Source of the DNA: Reyranella sp.
GTDB taxonomy: Bacteria > Pseudomonadota > Alphaproteobacteria > Reyranellales > Reyranellaceae
DNA length: 10,048 nt
Direction: 5' to 3'
Assembly: GCA_004296815.1 (NCBI GenBank)
Contig: SCVT01000044.1
Coordinates: 1-10,048 of the forward strand
Both the position numbers and the translations under genes were made by a program. Positions 1-7,222 of this stretch are shown piece by piece (positions within the stretch are counted from its first letter, which is position 1; the number at the start of each line of letters is the position of its first letter). Below the pieces are notes generated by a model. The model was not told the DNA's origin. It did not search any database and worked only from the letters and a program-made list of their open reading frames with translations.

Positions 1-30
1 CCGGTCTACGAGGTCTTCCAGATCCTCTGA
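1..30 (+). CDS. 3' end of an unidentified upstream gene (partial)
   Basis: The first 30 bases read in frame as PVYEVFQIL followed by a TGA stop at 28-30. The A of that stop is also the first base of the ATG of the next gene, a TGATG junction typical of translationally coupled genes in one operon. Only nine residues are visible, so the family cannot be named. The reading rests on the frame being open and on the tight junction with a clearly real gene. Confidence 0.55.
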   Translation, partial: PVYEVFQIL

Positions 31-662
31 TGCCCGACCTCGCGACCCTTCTTCTCTTTTCGACGGCGTGCCTCGCGCTGACCGCGACGCCCGGCCCCGA
101 CATGCTACTGATCGCCTCGCGCAGCGCGAGCCAGGGCAAGGGTGCGGGCTTCGCGACGCTCGCCGGCATCCAGGTCGGCACCTACTGCCATGCGCTGGCG
201 GCGGCCTTCGGCCTCTCGCAGCTCTTCCTGCTGGTGCCGTTCGCCTACGACATCGTGCGCTATGCGGGCGCGGCCTATCTGCTCTACCTCGCGTGGAAGA
301 CAGTTCAGGCCGGCGCGCCGGCCGCAACGCCGCAGCCGGATGCGGTGCGGCGCACGGTCGGGACGATGTTCTGGCAGGGGCTGCTCACCAACCTGCTCAA
401 CCCGAAGATGGTGCTGTTCGTCCTGGCGCTGTTCCCGCAGTTCGTGCAGCCCGAGGCAGGCTCGGTCGCGCTGCAGATCATGCTGCTCGCCACCATCCTC
501 AACGCGATCGGCATCGTGGTGAACGGCGCGGTGATCGTCGCAGCGAGCCGGCTCGGTCGGCTCTTCACCGGCGGCGGCCGCTGGCGCCGCCTGCCGCAAT
601 ATCTTCTGGGCGCGGTGTTCGCCGGCCTGGCGGTGAGGCTCGCCTTCGACTCGCGCCGCTAG
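30..662 (+). CDS. LysE/RhtB family amino-acid exporter
   Basis: This 210-residue protein has the size and pattern of the LysE/RhtB family, inner-membrane exporters of amino acids and related small metabolites such as lysine, homoserine and threonine. An N-terminal hydrophobic segment runs into the family motif TATPGPDM (residues 18-25). Further hydrophobic stretches lie near 41-70 and 76-90. The second half holds the conserved NPK (124-126), followed by strongly hydrophobic segments near 127-138, 148-172 and 190-206. The family pattern is about six membrane helices. The exported substrate cannot be read from the sequence. The ATG shares a base with the preceding stop and no good Shine-Dalgarno lies in front of it, so translation probably depends on the upstream gene. 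The stop overlaps head-on with the stop of the convergent hydrolase gene. This gene is not obviously part of the - strand operon. Confidence 0.9.
   Translation: MPDLATLLLFSTACLALTATPGPDMLLIASRSASQGKGAGFATLAGIQVGTYCHALAAAFGLSQLFLLVPFAYDIVRYAGAAYLLYLAWKTVQAGAPAATPQPDAVRRTVGTMFWQGLLTNLLNPKMVLFVLALFPQFVQPEAGSVALQIMLLATILNAIGIVVNGAVIVAASRLGRLFTGGGRWRRLPQYLLGAVFAGLAVRLAFDSRR
659..662. other. shared convergent stop codons (CTAG)
   Basis: The palindrome CTAG provides the TAG of the LysE gene on the + strand (660-662) and the TAG of the hydrolase on the - strand (661-659). The two genes therefore overlap tail to tail with no room for a terminator between them. Confidence 0.9.
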
Positions 663-1507
663 GTCTTCGCGATCTTCTCCAGCACGGGCAGGATGTACTC
701 GCGGAACTTCGCTGGGTTCTCGCTCATCGGGAAGTGGCCGAGCTCCTTCATCACCTGCACCTGGACGCCCGGGATCTGCGAGGCCGTGCGCAGCGTGTCC
801 GCGGCGGTGCAGGAGAAATCGTACTCGCCGGTCAGCAGGTAGAGCGGGCAGACCTTGGTGTCGATCGTCTTCACCTTCTCGCGAAGGTCGCCGTCGACAC
901 GGTAGAAGTAGAGATCGCCTTTGAAGATGCCGGGGCCACCCTGCATGTACATCCAGAGCGTCTCATGCCGGTTGACCGGCGGCGCCTGCGGGGCGACGAG
1001 GCCGGAGATCAGCGCGGCGCAGACCTCGCCGCCGTGGACGTCGGGCCGGTGCAGCCAGGCGGTGTCGTACCAGGGCTGCTGGAAGTCCGCGGCCTCCAGG
1101 GCGACCAACGCACGGAACTCGGCGGCATGGGCGATCGCGAGATTGAGCACGATGCGGCCGCCGATCGAGCAGCCCATCACGACCGGCCTGTCGAGCTCCA
1201 TGGCCTTGCAGAAGGCGCGGATGGCAGCGGTGTAGGAGGCCGTGGTGAGTCGATACTCGGTCTTCTCCCAGCCGTCGGGCGGTGTCGACTTGCCGTGCCA
1301 GGGCATGTCGAAGGCCATCACGCGATAGCGCTTCGTTACCTCGGGATCGGCCAGCAGGTGGCGGAACTGGCGATTGTCGGCGCCGGCCGTGTGCAGGCAG
1401 ACGAGGGGGATACCGCTGCCGGCTTCCTCGAAGTAGATGCGGTGTGGCACGCCGTCGATGTCGAGCCGCACGTAGCGGCCGACCATGGGATCCAGAACGG
1501 GCGCCAT
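659..1507 (-). CDS. alpha/beta hydrolase
   Basis: This 282-residue protein is a typical single-domain alpha/beta hydrolase, probably cytoplasmic because no signal peptide is seen. An oxyanion-loop region, HTAGADNRQF, lies at 39-48, and DMPWHGKS at 67-74 matches the usual D-x-x-G-x-G-x-S region. The nucleophile elbow GCSIGG puts the catalytic Ser at 114. The likely acid is Asp230 in GEYD, and the likely histidine is His258 in ELGHFPMSENP, a common C-terminal signature. The fold supports ester, thioester or C-C bond hydrolysis, but the substrate cannot be told. The ATG lies one base after the stop of the SCP2-like gene (TGACATG), and a GGAGG at 1521-1517 sits nine bases ahead of it, inside a small hairpin. 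It is the last gene of the - strand cluster and ends in a stop codon shared with the convergent LysE gene. Confidence 0.92.
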   Translation of the reverse strand: MAPVLDPMVGRYVRLDIDGVPHRIYFEEAGSGIPLVCLHTAGADNRQFRHLLADPEVTKRYRVMAFDMPWHGKSTPPDGWEKTEYRLTTASYTAAIRAFCKAMELDRPVVMGCSIGGRIVLNLAIAHAAEFRALVALEAADFQQPWYDTAWLHRPDVHGGEVCAALISGLVAPQAPPVNRHETLWMYMQGGPGIFKGDLYFYRVDGDLREKVKTIDTKVCPLYLLTGEYDFSCTAADTLRTASQIPGVQVQVMKELGHFPMSENPAKFREYILPVLEKIAKT

Positions 1508-1508
1508 G

Positions 1509-1892
1509 TCAGCCGGCCTCCGGCTGCCGGCGCGGCAGCGCCAGCAGGTCCTTGAAGAATTGCAGGTTCTGCAGCAGCGGTCGCAGGTCGCCGTCGAACG
1601 ACGCCACGCCGCGCTTGGTCAGTGCGAACAGGTCGTGCCAGCCGGGATCGGGAATCTTCCGCCAGTGCTGCGTCCAGGCCTCGTCGGTCCCGCGGATCGT
1701 GAAGGCCGTCGAGCGCATCAGGCGCGGTCCGCGGTCGAAGGCGGCAAGCGCGCCGTCGTGCAGCACGAGATGGAACGGCTCGGCGCCGATCTCGATCCTG
1801 CACTCGACGTTCAGCCAGCGGCCGCGGCGTTGCAGGTCGGTGTCGTCGGCGATCAGTTCCGGGAGGCGAGCGAAACGGTCGGCAGGAGTCAT
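1509..1892 (-). CDS. SCP2-like sterol-carrier-domain small protein
   Basis: This protein has 127 residues from the chosen ATG. Its pattern resembles the SCP2 (sterol carrier protein 2) fold: RWLNVECRIEIG (25-36), then FHLVLHDGALAAFDRGP (40-56), an FTIRGTDEAW stretch (64-73), and a C-terminal LFALTKRGVASFDGDL-type segment (88-103) followed by an amphipathic helix. Such domains bind lipids or hydrophobic acyl compounds and have no catalytic residues. The assignment is by pattern only and is moderate. The start at 1892 is chosen because its ATG overlaps the stop of the upstream gene (ATGA). The frame stays open farther upstream to 1973, but that extension would overlap the upstream gene heavily and looks like its shadow. 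The start codon lies in a weak 5-bp inverted repeat (CATTC/GAATG, 1890-1904). The position between an exported DUF6134 protein and a hydrolase suggests work on a hydrophobic substrate, which is inference. Confidence 0.72.
   Translation of the reverse strand: MTPADRFARLPELIADDTDLQRRGRWLNVECRIEIGAEPFHLVLHDGALAAFDRGPRLMRSTAFTIRGTDEAWTQHWRKIPDPGWHDLFALTKRGVASFDGDLRPLLQNLQFFKDLLALPRRQPEAG
1510..1526 (-). promoter_or_regulatory. 7-bp hairpin enclosing the hydrolase Shine-Dalgarno
   Basis: CAGCCGG and CCGGCTG pair perfectly around a 3-base loop, AGG on the - strand. The Shine-Dalgarno GGAGG (1521-1517) is half in the stem and half in the loop, and the upstream gene's stop codon TGA (1511-1509) overlaps the 3' arm. 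Ribosomes finishing the SCP2-like gene would open the hairpin and free the site, which would couple the two genes. Confidence 0.45.
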
Positions 1893-2536
1893 TCCTGCAG
1901 AATGTACTCGATCGTCGACCCGTCGGAAGCCTTGAAGGCGGACTTCACCCACCGGCCGCGATCGTCGAACCACTGGTCCATCTGGACGTCGCCGGTATAG
2001 GTGTAGCGCGTCGCGGGCAACATGCCGTTCGAGGTCTGCACGGTCTCGCGGCCGCGCGGCGTGATGTGCACGCGCGAAAGGTTGCCGTTCTGGCTGTTCA
2101 GGATGGCCGACTGCTGGACCTGGCCGAAGTTCCAGTGCGTCGAAGGCACCGTGCCGGCGGGCAGCGTCTTCTGGCCGCCAGTGGCTGTCGTCGCGACGCC
2201 GCCGTCGGCCTGCCGGGCGGCGCGCACCGTGAACTTTGCACCGTTGTCGTCGGTCTGGGTCGCGAGCGACTGGAAGGCGTTGCCGTTCCAGATCTCCTGG
2301 CCCTGATGCTTATAGCGATACATGGTGAGGCCGAGCACCTTGACCGCGAAGTCGATCGACGTCGTGACCGTGCGCTGGTCGCCGGTGCCGGAGAAGGTGA
2401 GGGTGTGCGTGCCGATGCGCTCGCCGTTGCGGAACGCGGCGAAGGAATGCGTCGGCCCATAGGGAAAGTCTTGGGCCGCGCCGACGGTCGCGGGACCGGA
2501 AACGAGGATGGTGAGGGCCAGGATCAGACGGCGCAT
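1889..2536 (-). CDS. exported DUF6134-family protein
   Basis: This is a 215-residue protein of unknown function. It begins with a clear signal peptide: two arginines, a hydrophobic core at about 4-13, and small residues around 18-21, with likely cleavage near residue 20 or 21. The mature part resembles the DUF6134 family of periplasmic proteobacterial proteins: FRNGERIGTHTLTF (35-48), a YRYKHQGQEIWNG stretch (73-85), LATQTDDNG (91-99), and a C-terminal block ending in DQWFDDRGRWVKS (187-199) and DGSTIEYIL (205-213). These are mostly beta strands with conserved aromatic residues. No catalytic motif is recognisable. A GTG start 18 bases farther upstream is possible, but the Shine-Dalgarno AGGGAG (2549-2544) would then lie inside the gene, so the ATG at 2536 is preferred. 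The gap to the CoA-transferase stop is 51 bases, and its own stop overlaps the next ATG by four bases. Confidence 0.8.
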   Translation of the reverse strand: MRRLILALTILVSGPATVGAAQDFPYGPTHSFAAFRNGERIGTHTLTFSGTGDQRTVTTSIDFAVKVLGLTMYRYKHQGQEIWNGNAFQSLATQTDDNGAKFTVRAARQADGGVATTATGGQKTLPAGTVPSTHWNFGQVQQSAILNSQNGNLSRVHITPRGRETVQTSNGMLPATRYTYTGDVQMDQWFDDRGRWVKSAFKASDGSTIEYILQE

Positions 2537-2543
2537 CGGACAA

Positions 2544-2549
2544 CTCCCT
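2544..2549 (-). promoter_or_regulatory. Shine-Dalgarno deciding the DUF6134 start
   Basis: On the - strand AGGGAG is followed by seven bases and then ATG at 2536. The spacing is ideal for that ATG, and the site would be coding sequence if the upstream GTG at 2554 were the start. It therefore supports the shorter protein, whose signal peptide then begins MRRLIL. Confidence 0.75.
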
Positions 2550-2587
2550 GCCACTTATACGCGGGTCCGGATCGCTGGATCAGCCGG

Positions 2588-3772
2588 TCAGACGACCCGG
2601 TCGGCCCTCAGCTTGGCGATAACGTCGGGCTTGTAGCCCAGTTCCTGCAAGATCTGGTCCGTGTGCTCGCCGAGCTGGGGCGCGCGACGGCGGATGGTGA
2701 GGGGCGTGCGCGAGAGCTTCACCGGCTCCTGCAGCACCGGCACCGGCTTGGCGGCGCCGGGGAACTCCATCGAATGGAAGAAGCCCGCTTCCTTCACGTG
2801 CCTGTCGTCGAGCGCCTGCTGCGGCGTGTAGACGGCGCCGGCCGGGATGCGGTTGGCCTCGAGTTGCTCCAGCGCCTCGGCCACGGTGCGGCTGTCGCAC
2901 CATTTCTGCATGATCTCCGACAGCGCCTCGCCGTTGTCGCCGCGCGCGAGGTCGTCCTTGAAGCGCGGGTCGGCGGCCATGTCCTCGTTGCCCATCAGGC
3001 GGCACCAGCGCACGAACAGCGGCTGGCCGATGGTCATGGCGTAGATCCAGCCGTCCTTGCACTTGAACGTGTCCGAAGGGCCCGCCGTGAAGCCGCGGTT
3101 GAGCGTGGCCATGCGGTTGAGGTTCAGCATCGACTGCTCGATGAGATGACCGTTGGCGATGTTGATCGCGGTGCGCAGCAGTGCCGTCTCGACCTTCTGT
3201 CCCTTGCCGCTGGTCGCGCGATCCATCAGCGCGGCCAGTACGCCCACGGTAGCGAGCAGCGCGGAGCTGAAATCGACATAGGGCGTGTTGGCGCGGGTCG
3301 GCACCTTGCCGTCGCCCGACAGGTACATGGCGCCCGACATCGCCTGGCCGATCGTGTCGAAGCCCACGCGCGTGGCGTAGGGGCCTTCCGAGCCGAAGGT
3401 AGAGTTGGTCGCGAGGATGATGCGCGGGTTGATCGCCGAGACAGTGTCGTAGTCGATGCCCATCTTCTTCAGGTCTTCGTAGGGCAGGTTGGCGATCACG
3501 ACGTCCGAGACGGCGACCAGCTTCTTCACGATCTCGCGGCCGGCCGGCTTCATCGGGTTGAGCGTCAGGCCGAGCTTGTTGCGGCCCATCTGGAGAAACA
3601 TGGCGCCGTCGCCGCCCTCAGTGACCGGCGTCACCCAGCGGTCCTCGCTGCCCTCCAGCTTCTCGATGCGGACCACCTCGGCACCGAGGTCGGCCAGCAT
3701 CGTGCCGCAGAACGGTCCCGCGATGTAGCGGCCGAAATCGAGGACGCGGATGCCTTCCAGTACGCCAGCCAT
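2588..3772 (-). CDS. CaiB/BaiF class III CoA-transferase
   Basis: This 394-residue protein has the full family length. The N-terminal CoA-binding signature is textbook: GIRVLDFGRYIAGPFCG (7-23), then LADLGAEVVRIEKLEGSEDRW (26-46). The middle holds LPYEDLKKMGID (96-107) and FGSEGPYA (126-133). YVDFSSALLA (165-174) offers Asp167 as the likely catalytic aspartate, by comparison with Asp169 of formyl-CoA transferase. The C-terminus ends in the usual RRRAPQLGEHTDQIL (361-375). The family moves CoA between carboxylic acids in the cytoplasm, as with formate/oxalate, carnitine or glutarate. Which acid is used here is unknown. The ATG at 3772 has AAGGGA (3786-3781) eight bases upstream. The frame is open farther upstream, but that part shadows the permease gene. 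It lies 22 bases after the TRAP permease, which suggests that the acid activated is the one imported. Confidence 0.93.
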   Translation of the reverse strand: MAGVLEGIRVLDFGRYIAGPFCGTMLADLGAEVVRIEKLEGSEDRWVTPVTEGGDGAMFLQMGRNKLGLTLNPMKPAGREIVKKLVAVSDVVIANLPYEDLKKMGIDYDTVSAINPRIILATNSTFGSEGPYATRVGFDTIGQAMSGAMYLSGDGKVPTRANTPYVDFSSALLATVGVLAALMDRATSGKGQKVETALLRTAINIANGHLIEQSMLNLNRMATLNRGFTAGPSDTFKCKDGWIYAMTIGQPLFVRWCRLMGNEDMAADPRFKDDLARGDNGEALSEIMQKWCDSRTVAEALEQLEANRIPAGAVYTPQQALDDRHVKEAGFFHSMEFPGAAKPVPVLQEPVKLSRTPLTIRRRAPQLGEHTDQILQELGYKPDVIAKLRADRVV

Positions 3773-3794
3773 CGAGCTGTTCCCTTCGCCTTTG

Positions 3795-6029
3795 CTAGGC
3801 CGCGCGGGTGCGGCGGACGAGCAATAGCGCGACGAGGATGGTGGGAACAAGAATGGCCAGGGCCAGAAGCTCCATCGCCGTATTGCTAAGCGGCATGATG
3901 CCCCCGCCGGGCGTCGCCAGCACGAGCCCGCCGATGGCCAGCAGCACGCGCAGCGGCCATTCCAGGGCGCCGGCCGACCGCAGGTCGCCGACACCCCACT
4001 GGTAGCCCTGGATGCCGCCGCAGATGAACACGATGCCGATGCAGGCGGTGATGGTGAGGTAGATGGCCTCCAGCCACGGGATGGCATCGCCGGGGTTCGC
4101 ACCCTGCAACATCAGTGCGGGGTTGAGCACGAAGAAGAAGGGGATGAAGTAGATGATGCTGCCGACCCACATCGACTCCCAGCCGGTCTTCATCGCCGGC
4201 GCGCCGGCGATGCCCGCTGCAGCGAAGGACGCGATGGCCACCGGCGGCGTGATCGAGGACAGCATGCCCCAGTAGAAGATGAACATATGCACGGCCATCT
4301 TGTTGAGGCCGAGCTTCTCGAGCGCCGGGCCGACCAGGATGGCGAGGAAGATGTAGCAGGCAGTGGTGGTAAGCCCGAGACCCAGGATCATGCTGGTCAC
4401 GGCGCACATGACCAGCAGCAGGATCGCGTTGTTACCGGCGAGCTGCAGCAGGTCGTTGGCGAGCGAAGCGATGACGCCGGTGAGCGAGAAGGCGCCGATC
4501 AGCAGGCCGCAGCCCGCCAGGATGCCGATCAGCTCGACGAAGGTGCGGCCGTTGATCTCGAGGAAGTTGATGTAGTGGCGCAGCCCCCAGCGCTTGTCGC
4601 CCCAGATCTCATTCAGCACGACCAGCGCCATCATGCCGCCCAGCAGCGGCAGCAAGAGCGCGTTCGACCAGGCGTCGAAGGCGTTCTCCGGCGTGGCCTT
4701 GAGCGCTTTCGCCCAGTTCTCGCCCATCGCCGAGCAGGCGACGGTGAAGGCGATGGCAGCCAGCAGGTTGATCGTGTTGGCCGCACGCCACTTGCCGGGC
4801 TGCGTCCACTGGTTCAGCACGAGCAGGATGGCCGTCGCGTAGAACGGTGCATGACTCTCGCGCTTGAAGTAGAGCAGCATCACGACCAGCACGATGACGA
4901 CGAAGGCGTAGTACCAGCCGTCCTTCAGGGCCTGCCAGGCACTCGGCAGCTCGCTCGCCTCGAGGCCCTTGAGGTTGCGGCGCGCGGCGTAGGAATCGAC
5001 CTGGAAGTAGAGTCCGACATAGAAGAGCAGGGTGGGGATCGTCGCGGCCAGCGCCACCTCGGCATAGGTCGTGCCCATGAACTGGGCCATGACGAAGGCC
5101 GTGGCGCCGAGCAGCGGCGGCGACAGCACCGCACCGGTCGAGGCGCAGGCCTCGATCGCGCCGGCATAGGAGGGACTGAAGCCGGTCCGCTTCATGGTCG
5201 GGATGGTCATGGTCCCGGCGGTCAGCACGTTGCTGACGATGCTGCCGGACATCATGCCGAGCAGGCCGGAGGCCACGATGCAGACCTTGGCGGCCCCGCC
5301 GCGCAGCGTGCCGCAGAGGGCGAAGGCGAGGTTGATGAAGAACTTGCCGGCGCCGGTCACCATCAGCGCGGTCCCGAACACCAGGAAGCCGATGACCGTC
5401 TCGGCGAACGCCTGGATCGGGATGCCGAGCAGGCTCTCGGTCGAGAGCATGTGGTAGGCGGTCGTCTGGTCGAGCGTCGATTGCGTGCCTTTGAGGGGGC
5501 CGAGCCACGAGGCGCCGGCGAACATCGGATAGGCCGTGAAGGGAAAGACGCTCAGCAGCAGGCTCCAGCCGCCGGTGCGGCGCAGCGCCTCCATCAGCAC
5601 CGCCCACATGAAGAAGCCGGTCCAGATGATCGACTGCGGCGGATCGCCGAACTCCCAGCCGAGCTCGGCGGCCTTGCGGATGTTGATCATCAGGTAGAGC
5701 GCCGCCGCCGCGGTGCCGACGAAGAGCACGACGTCGTACCAGGCGACGCGATCGACCGACGCCTTGCCGCTGCCCGGAAAGATCACGAAAGTGAAGGGCA
5801 GCATGCAGAAGATGAGGAGGTAGAAGTACTCCGTGTTGAGCGGCGTGAAGCCCACGAAGAAGCGCAGGGTGAATTGCTGGTTGATGCAGAGGAAGATCGT
5901 GATCGCGGTGAAGGCGATCAGCATCCAGCGCCAGACACCCGTCAGGTAGCGCGTGCGCAGCGTCTCGGCTTCGGCGGGGCCGACATTGTGCGGATCGTCG
6001 AAGACGATCCGCGCTGTCTGGTCTGCCAT
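3795..6029 (-). CDS. TRAP transporter fused permease (DctQ-DctM type, TAXI class)
   Basis: This is a 744-residue polytopic membrane protein in which the small and large TRAP permease subunits are one chain, as in TAXI-type TRAP systems. The N-terminal part (hydrophobic segments near 33-50, 66-85, 98-115 and 134-148) corresponds to DctQ. The DctM-like part starts near 195 and carries GLLGMMSGSIVSNV (255-268), GTMTIPTMKRTGFSPSYAGA (272-291) and GAVLSPPLLGATAF (299-312). The repeat-like second half has LGLGLTTTACYIFLAIL (549-565) and SSITPPVAIASFAAAGIAGA (591-610). The protein drives ion-coupled uptake of an organic acid delivered by the periplasmic binding protein encoded just upstream, 15 bases away. 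The region at about 370-490 holds extra hydrophobic stretches and makes the protein longer than many fused permeases. No strong Shine-Dalgarno is seen, so coupling to the upstream gene is likely. A 10-bp inverted repeat lies 14 bases after the ATG. Confidence 0.93.
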   Translation of the reverse strand: MADQTARIVFDDPHNVGPAEAETLRTRYLTGVWRWMLIAFTAITIFLCINQQFTLRFFVGFTPLNTEYFYLLIFCMLPFTFVIFPGSGKASVDRVAWYDVVLFVGTAAAALYLMINIRKAAELGWEFGDPPQSIIWTGFFMWAVLMEALRRTGGWSLLLSVFPFTAYPMFAGASWLGPLKGTQSTLDQTTAYHMLSTESLLGIPIQAFAETVIGFLVFGTALMVTGAGKFFINLAFALCGTLRGGAAKVCIVASGLLGMMSGSIVSNVLTAGTMTIPTMKRTGFSPSYAGAIEACASTGAVLSPPLLGATAFVMAQFMGTTYAEVALAATIPTLLFYVGLYFQVDSYAARRNLKGLEASELPSAWQALKDGWYYAFVVIVLVVMLLYFKRESHAPFYATAILLVLNQWTQPGKWRAANTINLLAAIAFTVACSAMGENWAKALKATPENAFDAWSNALLLPLLGGMMALVVLNEIWGDKRWGLRHYINFLEINGRTFVELIGILAGCGLLIGAFSLTGVIASLANDLLQLAGNNAILLLVMCAVTSMILGLGLTTTACYIFLAILVGPALEKLGLNKMAVHMFIFYWGMLSSITPPVAIASFAAAGIAGAPAMKTGWESMWVGSIIYFIPFFFVLNPALMLQGANPGDAIPWLEAIYLTITACIGIVFICGGIQGYQWGVGDLRSAGALEWPLRVLLAIGGLVLATPGGGIMPLSNTAMELLALAILVPTILVALLLVRRTRAA
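5990..6012 (-). promoter_or_regulatory. 10-bp inverted repeat just inside the TRAP permease gene
   Basis: GCGGATCGTC and GACGATCCGC form a perfect 10-bp stem around a 3-base loop, within codons 6-14 of the permease, 14 bases after the ATG. In the mRNA this would be a stable hairpin at the edge of the initiating ribosome. It could hold down permease translation relative to the binding protein, or mark a processing end. It could also arise by chance from the codons for residues RIVFDDP. Confidence 0.4.
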
Positions 6030-6044
6030 GACGGCGCCGGCCGC

Positions 6045-7193
6045 CTACTCGAAGATCACGTCCATCCCGGCCTTCTGGAGCGCAGCCGCGCGGGCCTTCA
6101 TCCAGCCCTCGGCGAAGGCCTTGTCGTCGGCCGGGGCGTTGGCCGTGTAGGCCTTCCAGGCGTCGATCATCACCTGCTGCCGTTTCACGAGGTTGTCGTT
6201 GTGCTTCTGCGCCGCGTCGGTCCACACGCCCTTCTCCTTGAAGGCGCGCACGGTGCCGTCGTGGTAGGGCACGACCCAGGTCATGTTCTGCAGCGCCAGC
6301 GCCATGCCCTCGGCGCCCGGTGCGCCGGCCTTGTAGCCGTCGTAGGTGTCGATCATGGCCTTGGTGACGGCATAGATCGTGTCGGCCGGGCGGTCGGCGT
6401 AGGTCATGAAGATCGGATAGGCGTAACTCGCCATCTCGACCGGGGTCTGGGGCGAGAGGCCGCCGGCGCCACAGGTCGCCTTCACGGGGACGAAGTACGG
6501 CGCCTTCTTGTGGACGCGTGCCCAGCCTTCCTTGTCGGAGGCGGGCATCGGCGGAAACATGATGCCGCGCGGCGAGTTGTCGGCCTCCTTCGACTGGCCC
6601 GAGATCGTCGAGGTGAGGACGGCGTCGGCTTCGTTGTTGATCACGCCCTTCCACATCGCGTTGTTCGAGGAGAACTGGACGGGCGTCATATCCTTCTCGG
6701 TGAGGCCGCCGAAGGCGATGAGCGCGATCACGCCCTGGGTGAGGGCCGGCGAGCCGACCACGACGCCGAGACGCTTGCCCTTGAGGTCCTTGACCTCCTT
6801 GACGCCGGTGTCCTTCGCGACGGCGAGGCCCAGCCCGTTACAGGCGGTCGCCGCCATGATCAGGCGGGTGGGCTGCGGGCCCCAACTCTTGGTGCCGAAC
6901 TCGAACACGCCTTCCTGGGCGAAGTAGGTGCCGATGCCCATCTGCGAGATGACAGCGCGATTGGCCTTCACCGGGGCGAGGCGGCCGGTGTCATTGCCCG
7001 ACGGCAGCACGCGCACGTCGGTGCCCAGCGTATTCTTGAACTGCTGGCCGATGGCGACGGCGATGTTGAAGCCCGAGGAGCCCGTATCGTAGGCCGTCCA
7101 GGACATTTCCTTCGGCAGGCTCTGCGCGAAAGCCGGCGCGGAAGCGGCAAGGAACGCCAACGCGGCGCCCGTCGTGACGGAACGTCGAAGCAT
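6045..7193 (-). CDS. TAXI family TRAP transporter solute-binding protein
   Basis: This 382-residue periplasmic binding protein has a signal peptide MLRRSVTTGAALAFLAASAP with AFA at 21-23, so cleavage before Gln24 is likely. The mature protein follows the TAXI family layout: YDTGSSGFNIAVAIGQ (35-50) at the start of the first lobe, VRVLPSGNDTGRLAPVKANRA (60-80), the AVAKDTGVKEVKDLKGKRLG region (124-143) at the lobe crossover, and DAVLTSTISGQ (190-200). The C-terminal lobe has TYDGYKAG (283-290). TAXI proteins bind organic acids or amino acids such as glutamate and 2-oxoglutarate. The ligand here cannot be inferred. The ATG at 7193 is chosen because AGGGAGG lies five bases upstream and the signal peptide then starts correctly. 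Upstream codons that could extend the frame to 7253 lie in the leader hairpin. The permease follows 15 bases after the stop. Confidence 0.93.
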   Translation of the reverse strand: MLRRSVTTGAALAFLAASAPAFAQSLPKEMSWTAYDTGSSGFNIAVAIGQQFKNTLGTDVRVLPSGNDTGRLAPVKANRAVISQMGIGTYFAQEGVFEFGTKSWGPQPTRLIMAATACNGLGLAVAKDTGVKEVKDLKGKRLGVVVGSPALTQGVIALIAFGGLTEKDMTPVQFSSNNAMWKGVINNEADAVLTSTISGQSKEADNSPRGIMFPPMPASDKEGWARVHKKAPYFVPVKATCGAGGLSPQTPVEMASYAYPIFMTYADRPADTIYAVTKAMIDTYDGYKAGAPGAEGMALALQNMTWVVPYHDGTVRAFKEKGVWTDAAQKHNDNLVKRQQVMIDAWKAYTANAPADDKAFAEGWMKARAAALQKAGMDVIFE

Positions 7194-7198
7194 CAAAT

Positions 7199-7205
7199 CC
7201 TCCCT
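7199..7205 (-). promoter_or_regulatory. strong Shine-Dalgarno of the TRAP binding-protein gene
   Basis: AGGGAGG on the - strand stands five bases before the ATG at 7193. It is the strongest ribosome binding site in the cluster, fitting the high level needed for a periplasmic binding protein, and it fixes the start at the residue that begins the signal peptide. Confidence 0.8.
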
Positions 7206-7222
7206 GTGCGTGGCGCCTTGTG

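Noticed and set aside
1893..1973. A longer version of the SCP2-like gene starting at 1973.
   Set aside because: The extra 27 residues overlap the end of the DUF6134 gene, read like a shadow of it, and the ATGA junction at 1892 is a far more typical start.
2554..2559. A TATAAG on the - strand that looks like a -10 promoter element for the DUF6134 gene, with a poor CTGATC 18 bases upstream.
   Set aside because: A transcript starting from it would begin inside the Shine-Dalgarno AGGGAG, and the -35 match is only about three of six bases.
4191..4212. A perfect 22-bp palindrome in the TRAP permease gene, sharing the core GCCGGCGCGCCGGC with a 16-bp palindrome at 308-323 in the LysE gene.
   Set aside because: Both cores encode the same peptide, AGAPA, with favoured GC-rich codons, which makes the palindrome by itself. 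No need to assume a regulatory site.
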